Positions 41,569-51,253 of a stretch of DNA of 64,000 nucleotides are shown in pieces. The stretch is from assembly GCF_900066015.1 (NCBI RefSeq), contig NZ_LN890656.1:620001-684000 (forward strand), given 5' to 3'. The first letter of the stretch is position 1. Every line of letters begins with the position of its first letter. The DNA comes from Candidatus Promineifilum breve. GTDB taxonomy: Bacteria; Chloroflexota; Anaerolineae; Promineifilales; Promineifilaceae. The notes under the pieces are model-generated. The model worked only from the letters and a program-made list of their open reading frames with translations. It was not told the DNA's origin and made no database searches. The translations under genes and the position numbers were made by a program.

Positions 41569-43073
41569 CCAACTTCAAAACGATGCAAGACGCCCATCTG
41601 GCGCTATTGGCCCGCCAGGACGCCGCGCCCAACGACCCGGCGCTGCCGGCGGCGGCCGAAGCCTACATCGCCGAGGTCACCGCCGGCAGCACCTGGGTCG
41701 CCGACCCCGGCGAGCGCGACCTGTTGCGCGCCTATCTGCGCTATTGGGCGGGGGTCATCTACCAGCAGCGCGGCATCTACCCCAAGACCGAACTGCGCCC
41801 GGCCGAGACCACCGCCGCCGCCCGGCCGGTGTCCCCCGCGCCGTCGGAACGGGAACCATCCCCGACTACGGCCCCCGCCCCGCGCCGTGGGCTGCCCGGC
41901 TGGCTGTGGTTGCTGGGCGGGCTGTTGGGCTTGCTGTTGATCCTGGGCGCGGCCGGTATGATCTTCCTGCGCGCCGGGCAGGGCGCCGGCCAGGAAGTCA
42001 TCGACCCCGGCGTGCCCGATCCGGCCACGCCGCTGCCGGGCATCACCCGCACCCCGGTGCCCCAGACCCCGGAGCCGGCCGTGCCCATCGACCAGAACAA
42101 CGCCGCCCAGCTGCAACCCCTGATGCAAGCCGAGCCTCTACCCGGCGTGGCCGCCCATACCGGCGGCGCGCTGGCCGTCGATTTCGACCCGCGGGAACCC
42201 GAAGTCGCCACCGCCGGGGCCGATGGCGCGGTGCGCTTCTGGACCGTGCCCACCCTGACCCTCAGCCGCCAGTTGAACGACCAGCGCGGCTGGGTGCGCT
42301 CGGTCGATTACTCACCCTATGGCGATCAAAGCAATGTGCCGGCCCTCTTCCTGACCGGCGGCAACGACGGCCTGCTGCGCGTCTACGATCTGGAATCGCT
42401 GCAACTCTTCGCCGAGTACCGGCCGTCGGCGGTCAACCCCGGCTTCGTCTTTGCCGCCCGCTTCAGCCCCGACGGCCGCCTCATCGCCAGCGGCCACGGC
42501 GACGGCCAGGCCCGCATCTGGAACGTGGCGACGGGCACGGAGAGCGGGGCGCTGTCGCCCGACATCAGCTCGCGCCTGGCCCAAATCCCGTCCGGCGGCG
42601 CGGCGGTGTTGGACGTGGCTTTCGCCCCCGACGGCGCGGCGCTGGCCCTGGCCCTGAGCGGCACGGATAACGGCGTGCTACTCATGGACAGCACCTATAC
42701 CAATCCCGTGTGCGTGGTCAGCGGCGGGGCGGCGGCGGCCGTGGCCTTCTCGCCGCGCGGCGACCGGCTGGCCGCCGGGTTGGAGAACGGCAACCTGGTC
42801 ATCGCCGCCCTCAGCGAATGCCCCCAACCGCGCAACTACTACGACAACCTGGCCCACCAAGGCGGCGTGACCGACGTGGCCTTTAGCCCCGGCGGCGACT
42901 GGCTGGTGACCGGCGGGCGCGACGGCACGCTGAAGCTGTGGTCGCCGGAGGGGCAATGGTTGGCCGAACTGGCCGTGGGTGCGGCGGTGGAGGCCGTGGC
43001 CGTCAGCGCCGACGCGGGTTATATTGCGTCGGTGGATGCGAACGGACGATTGATATTGTGGGGTATTCCGTAG
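41565..43073 (+). CDS. Membrane-anchored WD40-repeat protein
   Basis: A 502-residue protein. Residues 1-75 form a small helical domain (MQDAHLALLARQ, RDLLRAYLRYWAGVIYQQRG) of a type I recall at the N-terminus of Chloroflexota WD40/NTPase proteins. A linker and one transmembrane helix (about 108-135, LWLLGGLLGLLLILGAAGMIFL) follow. Residues 185-502 form about seven WD40 blades (VDFDPREPEVATAGADGAVRF, AFSPRGDRLAAG, VAFSPGGDWLVTGGRDGTL), which are probably outside the cell or facing a partner. No NTPase domain is present, unlike most relatives. The ATG overlaps the preceding EAD gene by four bases, so the two products are likely partners. Confidence 0.88.
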   Translation: MTNFKTMQDAHLALLARQDAAPNDPALPAAAEAYIAEVTAGSTWVADPGERDLLRAYLRYWAGVIYQQRGIYPKTELRPAETTAAARPVSPAPSEREPSPTTAPAPRRGLPGWLWLLGGLLGLLLILGAAGMIFLRAGQGAGQEVIDPGVPDPATPLPGITRTPVPQTPEPAVPIDQNNAAQLQPLMQAEPLPGVAAHTGGALAVDFDPREPEVATAGADGAVRFWTVPTLTLSRQLNDQRGWVRSVDYSPYGDQSNVPALFLTGGNDGLLRVYDLESLQLFAEYRPSAVNPGFVFAARFSPDGRLIASGHGDGQARIWNVATGTESGALSPDISSRLAQIPSGGAAVLDVAFAPDGAALALALSGTDNGVLLMDSTYTNPVCVVSGGAAAAVAFSPRGDRLAAGLENGNLVIAALSECPQPRNYYDNLAHQGGVTDVAFSPGGDWLVTGGRDGTLKLWSPEGQWLAELAVGAAVEAVAVSADAGYIASVDANGRLILWGIP

Positions 43074-43155
43074 CAGGTCAGCGCCGCACCCGCAGGCCAC
43101 GCGGGGTCGCCACCGATACCGCTCCTGCCAGTTGTTCCAGTTTGATCAACATCGA

Positions 43156-43395
43156 TTAGACAGCGAACGGTAGATAGACGTCCTGACGCATGATCTCGGA
43201 TGCATAAGCAAGGGCAGCGTGGATATCGACCGGCTTCAACTGGGGATATGCCGCGATAATCTCATCTGCCGTCATGCCGTCGGCCAGGCTCCCAACGACA
43301 ATTGCCGCCGGGATGCGCGTACCGCGAATACAAGCATCGCCATGATGCAGGTCGGGCGCGATCTCAATGTGAGCTTTCCAGTCAATGCGGTTCAT
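43156..43395 (-). CDS. DUF433 antitoxin-like protein, orphan
   Basis: A 79-residue protein of the DUF433 family (VapB-like). The family core is visible: IEIAPDLHHGDACIRGTRIP and VGSLADGMTADEIIAAYPQL, with a winged-helix-like end. Such genes usually precede a DUF5615 PIN-like toxin gene; here the 80 bp downstream hold no such gene, so it is an orphan. A TGTTACAAT-like -10 element lies 24 bp upstream. Role as antitoxin therefore unproven. Confidence 0.88.
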   Translation of the reverse strand: MNRIDWKAHIEIAPDLHHGDACIRGTRIPAAIVVGSLADGMTADEIIAAYPQLKPVDIHAALAYASEIMRQDVYLPFAV

Positions 43396-43457
43396 AGAGT
43401 TGCCTTAGTCGCCATACTTTCCGTCATTGTAACATAGAGTTGGGCCAGTCCAATTCA

Positions 43458-44384
43458 TTACACCGCAATCAATAGTACCGCCAGCAACGCCAGTCCCACC
43501 CCCACATTCTGTCGCCGCGTCAGCCGCTCGCCCAGCAGCACGCGGGCCAGGGCCACCGTCGCCGCCGGGTAGAGGGCCGACAGCACCGCCGCCACGTCCA
43601 GCCGCCCCAACTGCGACGACAGGATGAAGAACGCATTGCCCGCCGTGTCCCCCACCCCGGCCACCGCCGCCAACCCCCACGGGAACGCCCGCCAACGCTC
43701 GACTACGGACCACCGACCACCGACCACTGACCGCGGCCGCCTGTCGTCGGTCGTCGGTTGTCCGCCCTCAATCGGCCGCTCAGCAACGGTGCGCAGTGAG
43801 GCCAGCAACACGACCGTCATCAGCGCCACCGACGCCACCCGCCCCACCACCAGCGGCCAGGCAAAGCCGACGTCGTCGGGCAGCCGGCCCATCATCGCCA
43901 GGAAAATGCCGAACCCCACCCCGGCCAACAGCGGCAGCCAGACGTCGCCCGGCCGCAGCCGCCCCGCGCCGCCCGGCTGAGCGATGATCCAGATGGCCGC
44001 CAAGGCCAGCGCGAAACCCGCCAGTTGCGGCCCGCCCGGCAGCCCCTCGGTGAATAGCCCGACCAACAGAGGGATACCGCCGGCGGCCACGGCCGTCAGC
44101 GGCGCGGCCACGCCCATCACCCCCCGCGCCAGACTGAGATAGAGCAGCAACAACCCCACGCTGCCGGCCAACCCGGCCACAACTCCAATCCACAGCGCGC
44201 TTGACGGCGGCCACGGCTGGCCTAGGCCCAGCCCCAGCCCGATCAGGGGCAGCATACCCAACAATTGCGAGGCCAGCACCACCCGCACGGCCGACGCCCG
44301 CCGCCCGGCCAGCCCGCCGGCAAAATCGCCCGCGCCCCAGAAGAAAGCCGAAGCCAGTCCGGCGGCTATCGCCACTATATTCAT
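43458..44384 (-). CDS. EamA/DMT-family transporter with in-frame repeat insert
   Basis: A 308-residue integral membrane protein with ten predicted helices in two EamA halves, starting MNIVAIAAGLASAFFWGAGDF. Such transporters move metabolites in or out, but the substrate cannot be told. Between the halves, residues about 206-229 (PTTDDRRPRSVVGGRWSVV) are encoded by a repeat of GGTCGGT-type 7-bp units that elsewhere occurs in non-coding DNA. The insert keeps the frame and lies in a polar loop, so the protein may still fold. No clear ribosome site precedes the ATG. Confidence 0.87.
   Translation of the reverse strand: MNIVAIAAGLASAFFWGAGDFAGGLAGRRASAVRVVLASQLLGMLPLIGLGLGLGQPWPPSSALWIGVVAGLAGSVGLLLLYLSLARGVMGVAAPLTAVAAGGIPLLVGLFTEGLPGGPQLAGFALALAAIWIIAQPGGAGRLRPGDVWLPLLAGVGFGIFLAMMGRLPDDVGFAWPLVVGRVASVALMTVVLLASLRTVAERPIEGGQPTTDDRRPRSVVGGRWSVVERWRAFPWGLAAVAGVGDTAGNAFFILSSQLGRLDVAAVLSALYPAATVALARVLLGERLTRRQNVGVGLALLAVLLIAV
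43699..43770. repeat. Spacer-type repeat inside the EamA coding sequence
   Basis: The DNA reads GGACCACCGACCACCGACCA-type units and then CGTCGGTCGTCGGTTGTCC, partly complementary. The 7-bp unit is related to that between dnaA and purH (51214-51253). The insert is in frame and adds about 24 residues to the protein. Confidence 0.8.
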
Positions 44385-44544
44385 ACAAATGCCTTAATCA
44401 CTAAGCACACCGTACACAATTATTCTTAGGTTCGTAGTCAGCAACTTTAGTTGCGTTCCCGGACAAGGCTCTTGTCGTCTGACGGCGCTGAAGCGCCTGA
44501 CTACGAACAATTGTGGTTTTCAATGTAACAAGGTAGTAGACGGT
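44385..44544. repeat. GTAGTCAG-type hairpin unit
   Basis: A hairpin begins TTCGTAGTCAGCAACTTTAG (44430) and closes with GCGCCTGACTACGAA (44508), enclosing GCAACTTTAGTTGC and GGCGCTGAAGCGCC. It is a relative of the pair at 23663. Confidence 0.85.
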
Positions 44545-45522
<978 letters not shown>

Positions 45523-45878
45523 GGGGCTGATTTCCTCGTAGCTGACTGATTATTTCTGTAGGTCGGGTAAATGGCAACTCACTCGGTAAACTCATGCGCA
45601 CGACCAGCGGCCCCGGTTCGACCGCGATCCGGGCGGGGAATTGCACGTTTCCAAATCAATTTGTCTCGCCGCCGCCTCGCCCTCTTGGGTCATCGTCAAA
45701 GAGGGGTCAGGCGACCGGGAGAGGTGTTGGTGGAAAACGGGCCGACTTCTCTCCCGGTTGTCTGCCCTCTACCCCATACGTGATGATTTGGTTAATTCGC
45801 AACGACCCACCGCGCGATATGTCTATACTTCTATAGATAGATTCCAAAATAGACTATGCGAAATATGGGTATTATCTT
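45523..45878. other. 356-bp spacer with a hairpin and AT-rich end
   Basis: The spacer contains a hairpin with arms GGCGACCGGGAGAGGT-like and CTCCCGGTTGTCTGCC (about 45708-45770), related to that at 20949. An AT-rich stretch before the DUF305 gene holds CTATACTTCTATAGATAG and TATTAT three bases before the ATG. I see no gene or RNA in it. Confidence 0.6.
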
Positions 45879-46568
45879 ATGTTGTCTGCATCCACTCCCC
45901 CCGACACACCACTTGATGACGAGCTACCAACCCACACCCCATCCCGGCTGCCTACCTGGCTACTCATCGGCCTTCCCGCCCTGCTCCTCGGCATCCTCCT
46001 CGGCGCGCTGGTCGGCTTCCGGCTGGCCGGCGGCGGCGACCCGGCGGCCGATTCCACCGACGTCGGTTTCGCCCGCGATATGAGCGTCCACCACGAGCAG
46101 GCCGTCCAGATGGCCGCCCTCGTCTATGACCGCTCGGCCGATCCCGCCATCCGCCAACTGGCCTTCGACATCCTGACCACCCAGCAGGGCCAAATCGGCA
46201 TTATGGGCGGCTGGCTCGATGCCTGGGGCCACGACTGGACGACGACCGGGCCGCGCATGACCTGGATGGGCATGGCTGTCGAGGGCCTCATGCCCGGCAT
46301 GGCGACGCCCGAACAATTGGCCGCCCTGCGCGCCGCGTCCGGCGAAGCGGCCGATGCCATCTTCCTGCAACTGATGATCCCCCACCACCAGGCCGGAACC
46401 GAGATGGCCCGCGCCGCCGCCACCGACGCCGCCCAGGCCCCGGTGCGCGCCCTGGCCGCCGGCATCCTCGAGGCCCAGGCGCTGGAGATCGACTACATGC
46501 GCGAGCTATTGGCCGGCAAAGCGCCGGTGACCCTGCCCGCCGCCCCGGCCGACGACCACGATCATTAA
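45879..46568 (+). CDS. DUF305 membrane-anchored protein
   Basis: A 229-residue protein with an N-terminal transmembrane anchor (residues 27-50) and an external DUF305 domain. Two family motifs are visible: FARDMSVHHEQAVQMAALV (near residue 66) and FLQLMIPHHQAGTEMARAA (near 165), the paired M..HH motifs that are four-helix, ferritin-like metal sites; the protein ends DDHDH. DUF305 proteins often occur next to copper-handling genes. Here a YtkA-like lipoprotein and a FixG-like ferredoxin follow after a 263-bp spacer. No ribosome site is visible; TATTAT lies just before the ATG. Confidence 0.9.
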   Translation: MLSASTPPDTPLDDELPTHTPSRLPTWLLIGLPALLLGILLGALVGFRLAGGGDPAADSTDVGFARDMSVHHEQAVQMAALVYDRSADPAIRQLAFDILTTQQGQIGIMGGWLDAWGHDWTTTGPRMTWMGMAVEGLMPGMATPEQLAALRAASGEAADAIFLQLMIPHHQAGTEMARAAATDAAQAPVRALAAGILEAQALEIDYMRELLAGKAPVTLPAAPADDHDH

Positions 46569-46831
46569 TCCCACACCTGACAGGCCAATTGTCAAAAGCG
46601 GACACAGAGAGCACAGAGGAGTCACAGAGATCACGGAGCGCAGAAGGCGCTTTCTCTGTGAACCCTCTGTATGCTCTGTGTCTGCGCTCTGTGAACTCTG
46701 TGTTCTTTGCTCCTCAGCCCGACTTTGGAAAAGGCCTGACAGATGCGCCGCCCACCTGTCAGGCCTACAAAAACGGGGTACACTTGCGCCTAAAGGGTAA
46801 CTTGCCCTATTTGTATCCCACGGGGAGTGAC
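46569..46831. repeat. Spacer with ACACAGAG hairpin and CCTGACAGG hairpins
   Basis: A long hairpin of CACAGAG units (46600-46705) is bracketed by ACCTGACAGGCC (46574) and by a hairpin GGCCTGACAG...CTGTCAGGCC (46733-46765). TTGCCC...TTGTATCCC before the next gene could be a weak promoter. No gene is seen. Confidence 0.85.
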
Positions 46832-47227
46832 ATGGTTCGCCTGCTATTCCTGCTCACTGTTTGTCTGGCGTCATTGGCCGCCGGCTGCCGCCAATCGGGC
46901 CAAACCGATACCGCCTCCGGCGTGGTCATCACCCTGGCCGATTCCCCCACCACCCGCCACGTCGTCGGGCCGGGGGCGCTCACCATTCGGCTGGCCACGG
47001 CCGACGGCGCGCCCATCGCCGACGCCACGGTTGAACTGCGCGGCGACATGGCCCACGCCGGCATGACCCCCTCGCTGGGCACGGCCACCGCCGCGGCCAC
47101 CCCCGGCGACTACGACGCGACCATCGAATGGACCATGGCCGGCGACTGGATCGTGACCGTCACGGCCACGCTGCCCGACGGCGGCGTGGCGACCGAGGAA
47201 TTCACGCTGCGCGTGGCGGTGGACTAA
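46832..47227 (+). CDS. YtkA/FixH-like lipoprotein
   Basis: A 131-residue exported lipoprotein. The signal peptide MVRLLFLLTVCLASLAAGC has a lipobox with Cys at position 19. The rest is a single beta-sandwich of the YtkA-like type (GPGALTIRLATADGAPIADATVELRGDMAHAGM, ending with GDWIVTVTATLPDG). It contains a MAHAGM segment with His and two Met that could bind copper. GGGGAG precedes the ATG. Only four bases separate its stop from the next ATG, so it forms an operon with the FixG-like and FixH-like genes. Confidence 0.85.
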   Translation: MVRLLFLLTVCLASLAAGCRQSGQTDTASGVVITLADSPTTRHVVGPGALTIRLATADGAPIADATVELRGDMAHAGMTPSLGTATAAATPGDYDATIEWTMAGDWIVTVTATLPDGGVATEEFTLRVAVD

Positions 47228-47231
47228 GGCC

Positions 47232-48680
47232 ATGATCCAGCTCAGCGACATTGCCGTTTCCAGTGACGAACCGCTCTACCGCCCCCCGCCGCGCCGCGAC
47301 CTGCTGCGCGCGCCGCTGCTCGGCCGCCTGTTGCGCGCCCGGCGCGGCCGGTTGTGGCTGCAGCTCCCCTTCCTGCTCGTGGCCCTGCTGCTCATCTACG
47401 ACGGCTTCAGCGGCCCGCCGCTGGCCGCGCAAAATCTGGCGACCGTCGGCGTCTGGGTGCATACACGCGGCTTCGTCATTCTGGCCCTGCTGCTGTTCGG
47501 CAATCTGTTCTGCATGGGCTGCCCGTTCACCATCCCGCGCACGGTGGCCCTGCGCCTCAGCGGCGGCGGGCGGCGCTGGCCGCGGGCGCTGCGCCATAAG
47601 TGGCTGGCCGTGGCCGCCTTCGTCGCCTTCCTCTTCCTCTACGAATGGCTCGACCTGTGGGCCGGGCCGGCGCTGACGGCCTGGGTCATCATCGGCTACT
47701 TCCTGGGCGCGTTCGTGCTAGAGCTTCTGTTCGCCGAATCCCCCTTCTGTAAATACATCTGCCCCCTGGGCACGTTCAACTTCGTGGGCAGCACCGTATC
47801 GCCCACGCAAATCACCGTGCGCGACCGCGACGTGTGCCGCGCCTGCCCCGGCAAGGAGTGCGTCAACGGCTCGCCGCGCGCCCTGGGCTGCGGCACGGAG
47901 CTTTTCCCGCCCATGCTGCGCTCCAATCTCGATTGCGTCTTCTGCCTCGATTGCGCCCGCGCCTGCCCCTATGACAACGTGGCCCTGGCCGTGCGGCCGC
48001 CGGGCCGCGAACTGGTGGACGACGCCTGGCCGCGCCGCTGGGACGTGGGCTTTCTGGTCATCGTCTTCGCCTTTGCCGCGCCGGCCAACGCCTTCGGCAT
48101 GGTGCCGCCGTTCTACGACCTGCTGGCCTGGCTGTCGGCCGCGTTGGGCACGGCCAACGAGTTCGTGCTGCTGGCCCTCGTCTTCGGGCTGCTCTTTTTG
48201 CTGTTGCCGGCGGCCGTCTCGCTGGCCGCCGCCCGGCTCAGCCGCGCCCTGGCCGGCCGGGACGAACCGTTGCGCGTCTCCTTCAGCCGCTACGCCCCGG
48301 CCTTCGTCCCCCTGGGCGTGGCCGTCTGGGCCGCCCACTACGGCTTCCACTTCGCCACCGGCGCGCTGGCCCTCATCCCCGTGTTCCAGACCTTCCTCAT
48401 CGACCACGGTCTGACCGGCCTGGGCGCGCCGAACTGGCGCCTCGGCCCCATCCTGCCCGGCGCGTGGCTGTTGCCGCTGCAAACGGTCATCGTTCTGGGC
48501 GGCTTCGCGGCCACGCTCTATGTCGGGCAACGCATCGGCCGGCGCGATTTTGGCTCGCCGCCCCAAGCCATGCGCGCCCTGCTGCCCTGGCTGCTGGTCT
48601 GGCTGGCGCTGGCCGCGGCGGCGCTGGCGACCTTTAACCTGCCGATGGAGATGCGCGGCACGATGTTGCTGGGTGGATAA
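47232..48680 (+). CDS. FixG/NapH-like membrane polyferredoxin
   Basis: A 482-residue membrane protein with four [4Fe-4S]-type Cys clusters: FCMGCPF (near residue 94), CKYICPLGTF (near 173), CRACPGKEC...GCG, and DCVFCLDCARACPY (near 236). At least eight hydrophobic segments flank these. The C-terminal half is membranous without Cys. It resembles the CcoG/FixG and NapH group, membrane electron carriers linked to copper insertion into oxidases or to nitrate reduction. The following gene encodes a FixH-like protein one base away. No oxidase or copper ATPase gene is in the window. Confidence 0.85.
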   Translation: MIQLSDIAVSSDEPLYRPPPRRDLLRAPLLGRLLRARRGRLWLQLPFLLVALLLIYDGFSGPPLAAQNLATVGVWVHTRGFVILALLLFGNLFCMGCPFTIPRTVALRLSGGGRRWPRALRHKWLAVAAFVAFLFLYEWLDLWAGPALTAWVIIGYFLGAFVLELLFAESPFCKYICPLGTFNFVGSTVSPTQITVRDRDVCRACPGKECVNGSPRALGCGTELFPPMLRSNLDCVFCLDCARACPYDNVALAVRPPGRELVDDAWPRRWDVGFLVIVFAFAAPANAFGMVPPFYDLLAWLSAALGTANEFVLLALVFGLLFLLLPAAVSLAAARLSRALAGRDEPLRVSFSRYAPAFVPLGVAVWAAHYGFHFATGALALIPVFQTFLIDHGLTGLGAPNWRLGPILPGAWLLPLQTVIVLGGFAATLYVGQRIGRRDFGSPPQAMRALLPWLLVWLALAAAALATFNLPMEMRGTMLLGG

Positions 48681-48681
48681 G

Positions 48682-49248
48682 ATGAAGTGCCTCGCCCTCG
48701 TCAGTCGCGTATTGTTGGCGGCGCTCGTCGTGCTGCTGGTGGTCGCGTCGGCCGAAGCCCACGGCATCGGCACGCCGCGCGTCGTCAACCAGCCGGCCGG
48801 CCCCTACCTGCTCTCGGCCTGGACCGACCCCGACCCGCTGCGCGAGGACGAAACCCACGTCGTCGTGGGCGTCACCGATGCGGCCAGCAATGAACCCATC
48901 GTGACCGGCGTCGAGGTCGCCGTCACCCTGACCTCGGCCGCCGATCCGGCCCTGGCCTTCACCGAAATCGCCGCCGCCGACAGCGTCAACCGCCTGCTCT
49001 ACGCCGTCGAGTTCAACGACCAACTGGCCGCCGGGCGCTGGCTGGTGAGCCTGCGCGTCAGCGGCGCGCCCGGCCTGGGCGAGGGCGTCACCTTCCCCAT
49101 CGACGTGGAACCGGCGCGCGGCTTCAACTGGCTATGGCTGGGCATCGGCGGGCTGGCGGTCATTGTGCTGGGCTGGCTGGCCGTCGCCATGAGCGGCGAG
49201 AAGCCGGGACGTGGGTCGCGCCCCTCTGCGCGCCCATCCAGCCGGTAA
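48682..49248 (+). CDS. FixH-like exported membrane protein
   Basis: A 188-residue protein with a signal peptide (1-26, ending AEAH), a beta-sandwich domain (about 30-150, with QPAGPYLLSAWTDPDPLRED and THVVVGVTDAASNEPIV), a C-terminal transmembrane helix (LWLGIGGLAVIVLGWLAVAM) and a short basic tail. This is the layout of CopC/YtkA-like or FixH-like proteins. The ATG follows one base after the FixG-like stop, so expression is coupled. The His at the mature N-terminus (HGIG) could be a copper ligand, as in CopC-type proteins; this is inferred. Confidence 0.8.
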   Translation: MKCLALVSRVLLAALVVLLVVASAEAHGIGTPRVVNQPAGPYLLSAWTDPDPLREDETHVVVGVTDAASNEPIVTGVEVAVTLTSAADPALAFTEIAAADSVNRLLYAVEFNDQLAAGRWLVSLRVSGAPGLGEGVTFPIDVEPARGFNWLWLGIGGLAVIVLGWLAVAMSGEKPGRGSRPSARPSSR

Positions 49249-49796
49249 TATTACTTATCGGTTCTGCATTAATTTTTGCGAGCGGCGGCCGGCTAATGTT
49301 GCTAACGCCGAATCCATACATTAGCCGCCGCCCCCAAGACCGCCTCATAAGGTATCCCATAGGTTAGTCAGAGAGGGTATATTATGGTCAACTACGCCCA
49401 TATATGGGGGTACTTGTGGCCGGTAACACCTAATTGTTGGTACGTTGGGCAATCGTCCGGCGCGGCCTGTTTTAGCGGCCAATTCTTTAACATTGTCGAA
49501 TCCTAAAAGATGCGCCAGTTTTAAGCAGAATCGTTTGCCCTTCCATTGTCTAGCCCGGCTGCGTATGCTAGAATTCTCAAACCATTGAGAAAGCGATGCC
49601 CTGGGCATCGCGCAGCGGTTGATACACCGGGCCGCATGCCCGTGAGGCTCATCGTATCACCGTGGGGGCGGATCAGCGAGGGAACTCTTCCGACCGCTCA
49701 GTTGGTTTTTTCGCCTCTTCACGTCTGTCCGTTATCCAAAGAAAGCGGGTCAACCGAGCTTGAACTACGCCTGCCGACCGCTTGGCGAGGGAAGAT
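49249..49796. other. 548-bp spacer upstream of dnaA
   Basis: No gene is visible. A perfect hairpin GGCTAATGT/ACATTAGCC lies at about 49291-49326 and a small GATGCCCTGGGCATC hairpin at 49593-49607. One site, TTATCCAAA (about 49732), is one base off the DnaA box TTATCCACA. There is no cluster of such boxes. The region may hold dnaA control elements, but its role as replication origin is not shown. Confidence 0.5.
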
Positions 49797-51212
49797 ATGC
49801 AAACCGGAACAGTGACACCCGACACCGCCTGGAAGGCTGCTTTGGGCGAGTTAGAAATGCAAATGACGCGGGCCACGTTTAACACGTGGCTACAGGGGAC
49901 GCGCGCCCTGTCCTGCGTCGATGACGAATTCGTCATCGGCGTCCGCAACGATTTTGCCAAGGATTGGCTGGAAAACCGGCTGTATGACGTCATCGCTCGC
50001 ACGTTGTCGAATGTGATCGGCCGCCGCGTCACGGTGCGCTTCGTCGTTTGGTCCGATGAGATCATCGCCCCCAACCTGGCCATGGTCAACGGCAACGGCC
50101 GGGCCGAAATGCTGCCCGCGCCGGCGGTCAACGGCTATGCTAACGGCCACGCCCGCCGCGAGGCCGAAGCGACGACCGACGAACCGGCCCTCAACCGCCG
50201 CAACACCTTTTCGACCTTCATCGTCGGCCCCAACAACCGCCTGGCCCACGCCGCGGCCCTGTCGGTGGCCGAGAACCCCGGCCAGACCTACAACCCGCTG
50301 TTCATCTACGGCGGCGTGGGGCTGGGCAAGACCCACCTGCTCCACGCCATCGGCCACCGCTGCCGCCAGGACGGCTACAACGTGCGCTACATCTCGGCCG
50401 AGACCTTCACCAACGACCTGGTCATGGCCATTCGCACCAAGACGACGCCCGATTTCCGCGAGCGCTACCGCACCGTCGACGTGCTGCTCATCGACGACAT
50501 CCAGTTCATCGCCGGCAAAGAGGGCACGCAGGACGAGTTTTTCCACACCTTCAACGACCTGCACAGCCACGGCAAACAGGTCATCATCTCCAGCGACCGG
50601 CCGCCCAAGTCATTGGCGACGCTGGAAGAGCGCCTCCTGTCGCGTTTCGAGTGGGGTCTGACGGCCGACGTGCAGCCGCCCGACGAAGAGACGCGGCGGG
50701 CCATCCTGCTGGCCAAGGCTGAGGAGTTGAACTGCTACGTGCCCGACAAGGTGATCGAGTTCATCGCCCATAACTCGCGCCAAAACATCCGCGAGCTGGA
50801 GGGGGCGCTCAACAAGGTCGTGGCCTATGCCAATCTGACCGGACGGCCCATCGACCTCGATCTGGTCAACATGGCCCTGGCCGACAGTCTGCGCCGGCCG
50901 GAGCGCATCAGTGTGGAGCAGATCATCGACACCGTCGCCCGCTACTACAACGTCAGCGGCGACGTGCTCATCAGCAGCAGCCGCAAGAGCACCATCTCCC
51001 GGCCGCGGCAGGTGGTCATGTATCTGGCCCGCACCGAGACCGACGCCTCGCTGCCCCAAATCGGCGCCCAACTGGGGCCGCGCGACCACACAACCGTGCT
51101 CCACGGCTACGAAAAGATCGCCGGGCTGGTGGACACCGAACCGCAACTGCGTCGCGATCTGCTGGAGATCAAGGCCATGCTCTACGAACGCGCGGCCGTC
51201 ATCACCCACTAA
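49797..51212 (+). CDS. dnaA: Chromosomal replication initiator DnaA
   Basis: A 471-residue initiator that binds DnaA boxes and opens the origin. Domain I is at the N-terminus (ALGELEMQMTRATFNTWLQ). Domain III is an AAA+ ATPase with Walker A GGVGLGKTHLLHAI (near residue 174) and Walker B VLLIDDIQFIAGK (near 230). Domain IV carries the DnaA signature IGAQLGPRDHTTVLHGYEKI (near 425). The ATG at 49797 follows GAGGGAAG; a TTG at 49782 is an alternative. The gene is convergent with purH, with only a 7-bp repeat tract between the two stops. Confidence 0.97.
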   Translation: MQTGTVTPDTAWKAALGELEMQMTRATFNTWLQGTRALSCVDDEFVIGVRNDFAKDWLENRLYDVIARTLSNVIGRRVTVRFVVWSDEIIAPNLAMVNGNGRAEMLPAPAVNGYANGHARREAEATTDEPALNRRNTFSTFIVGPNNRLAHAAALSVAENPGQTYNPLFIYGGVGLGKTHLLHAIGHRCRQDGYNVRYISAETFTNDLVMAIRTKTTPDFRERYRTVDVLLIDDIQFIAGKEGTQDEFFHTFNDLHSHGKQVIISSDRPPKSLATLEERLLSRFEWGLTADVQPPDEETRRAILLAKAEELNCYVPDKVIEFIAHNSRQNIRELEGALNKVVAYANLTGRPIDLDLVNMALADSLRRPERISVEQIIDTVARYYNVSGDVLISSSRKSTISRPRQVVMYLARTETDASLPQIGAQLGPRDHTTVLHGYEKIAGLVDTEPQLRRDLLEIKAMLYERAAVITH

Positions 51213-51213
51213 A

Positions 51214-51253
51214 CAGTGGTCAGTGGTCAGTGGTCAGTGGTCAGTGGTCAGTG
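51214..51253. repeat. 7-bp tandem tract between dnaA and purH
   Basis: AGTGGTC is repeated five times, followed by AGTG. The tract reaches into the last codon and stop of purH, whose TGA lies at 51248-51250. A related tract is inside the EamA gene. Confidence 0.9.

Noticed and set aside
43080-43153. 24-codon ORF after the DUF433 gene as a partner toxin
   Set aside because: It is too short for a PIN-like toxin and has no ribosome site; no similarity is visible.
45540-45640. GGTTCGACC-like element as a tRNA T-loop
   Set aside because: No cloverleaf stems can be formed around it. No tRNA, rRNA or other known RNA gene is supported in the window.
49695-49716. CCGAC...GTTGG with TTTTTT as a terminator before dnaA
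   Set aside because: The stem is only five pairs with one mismatch, too weak to call.
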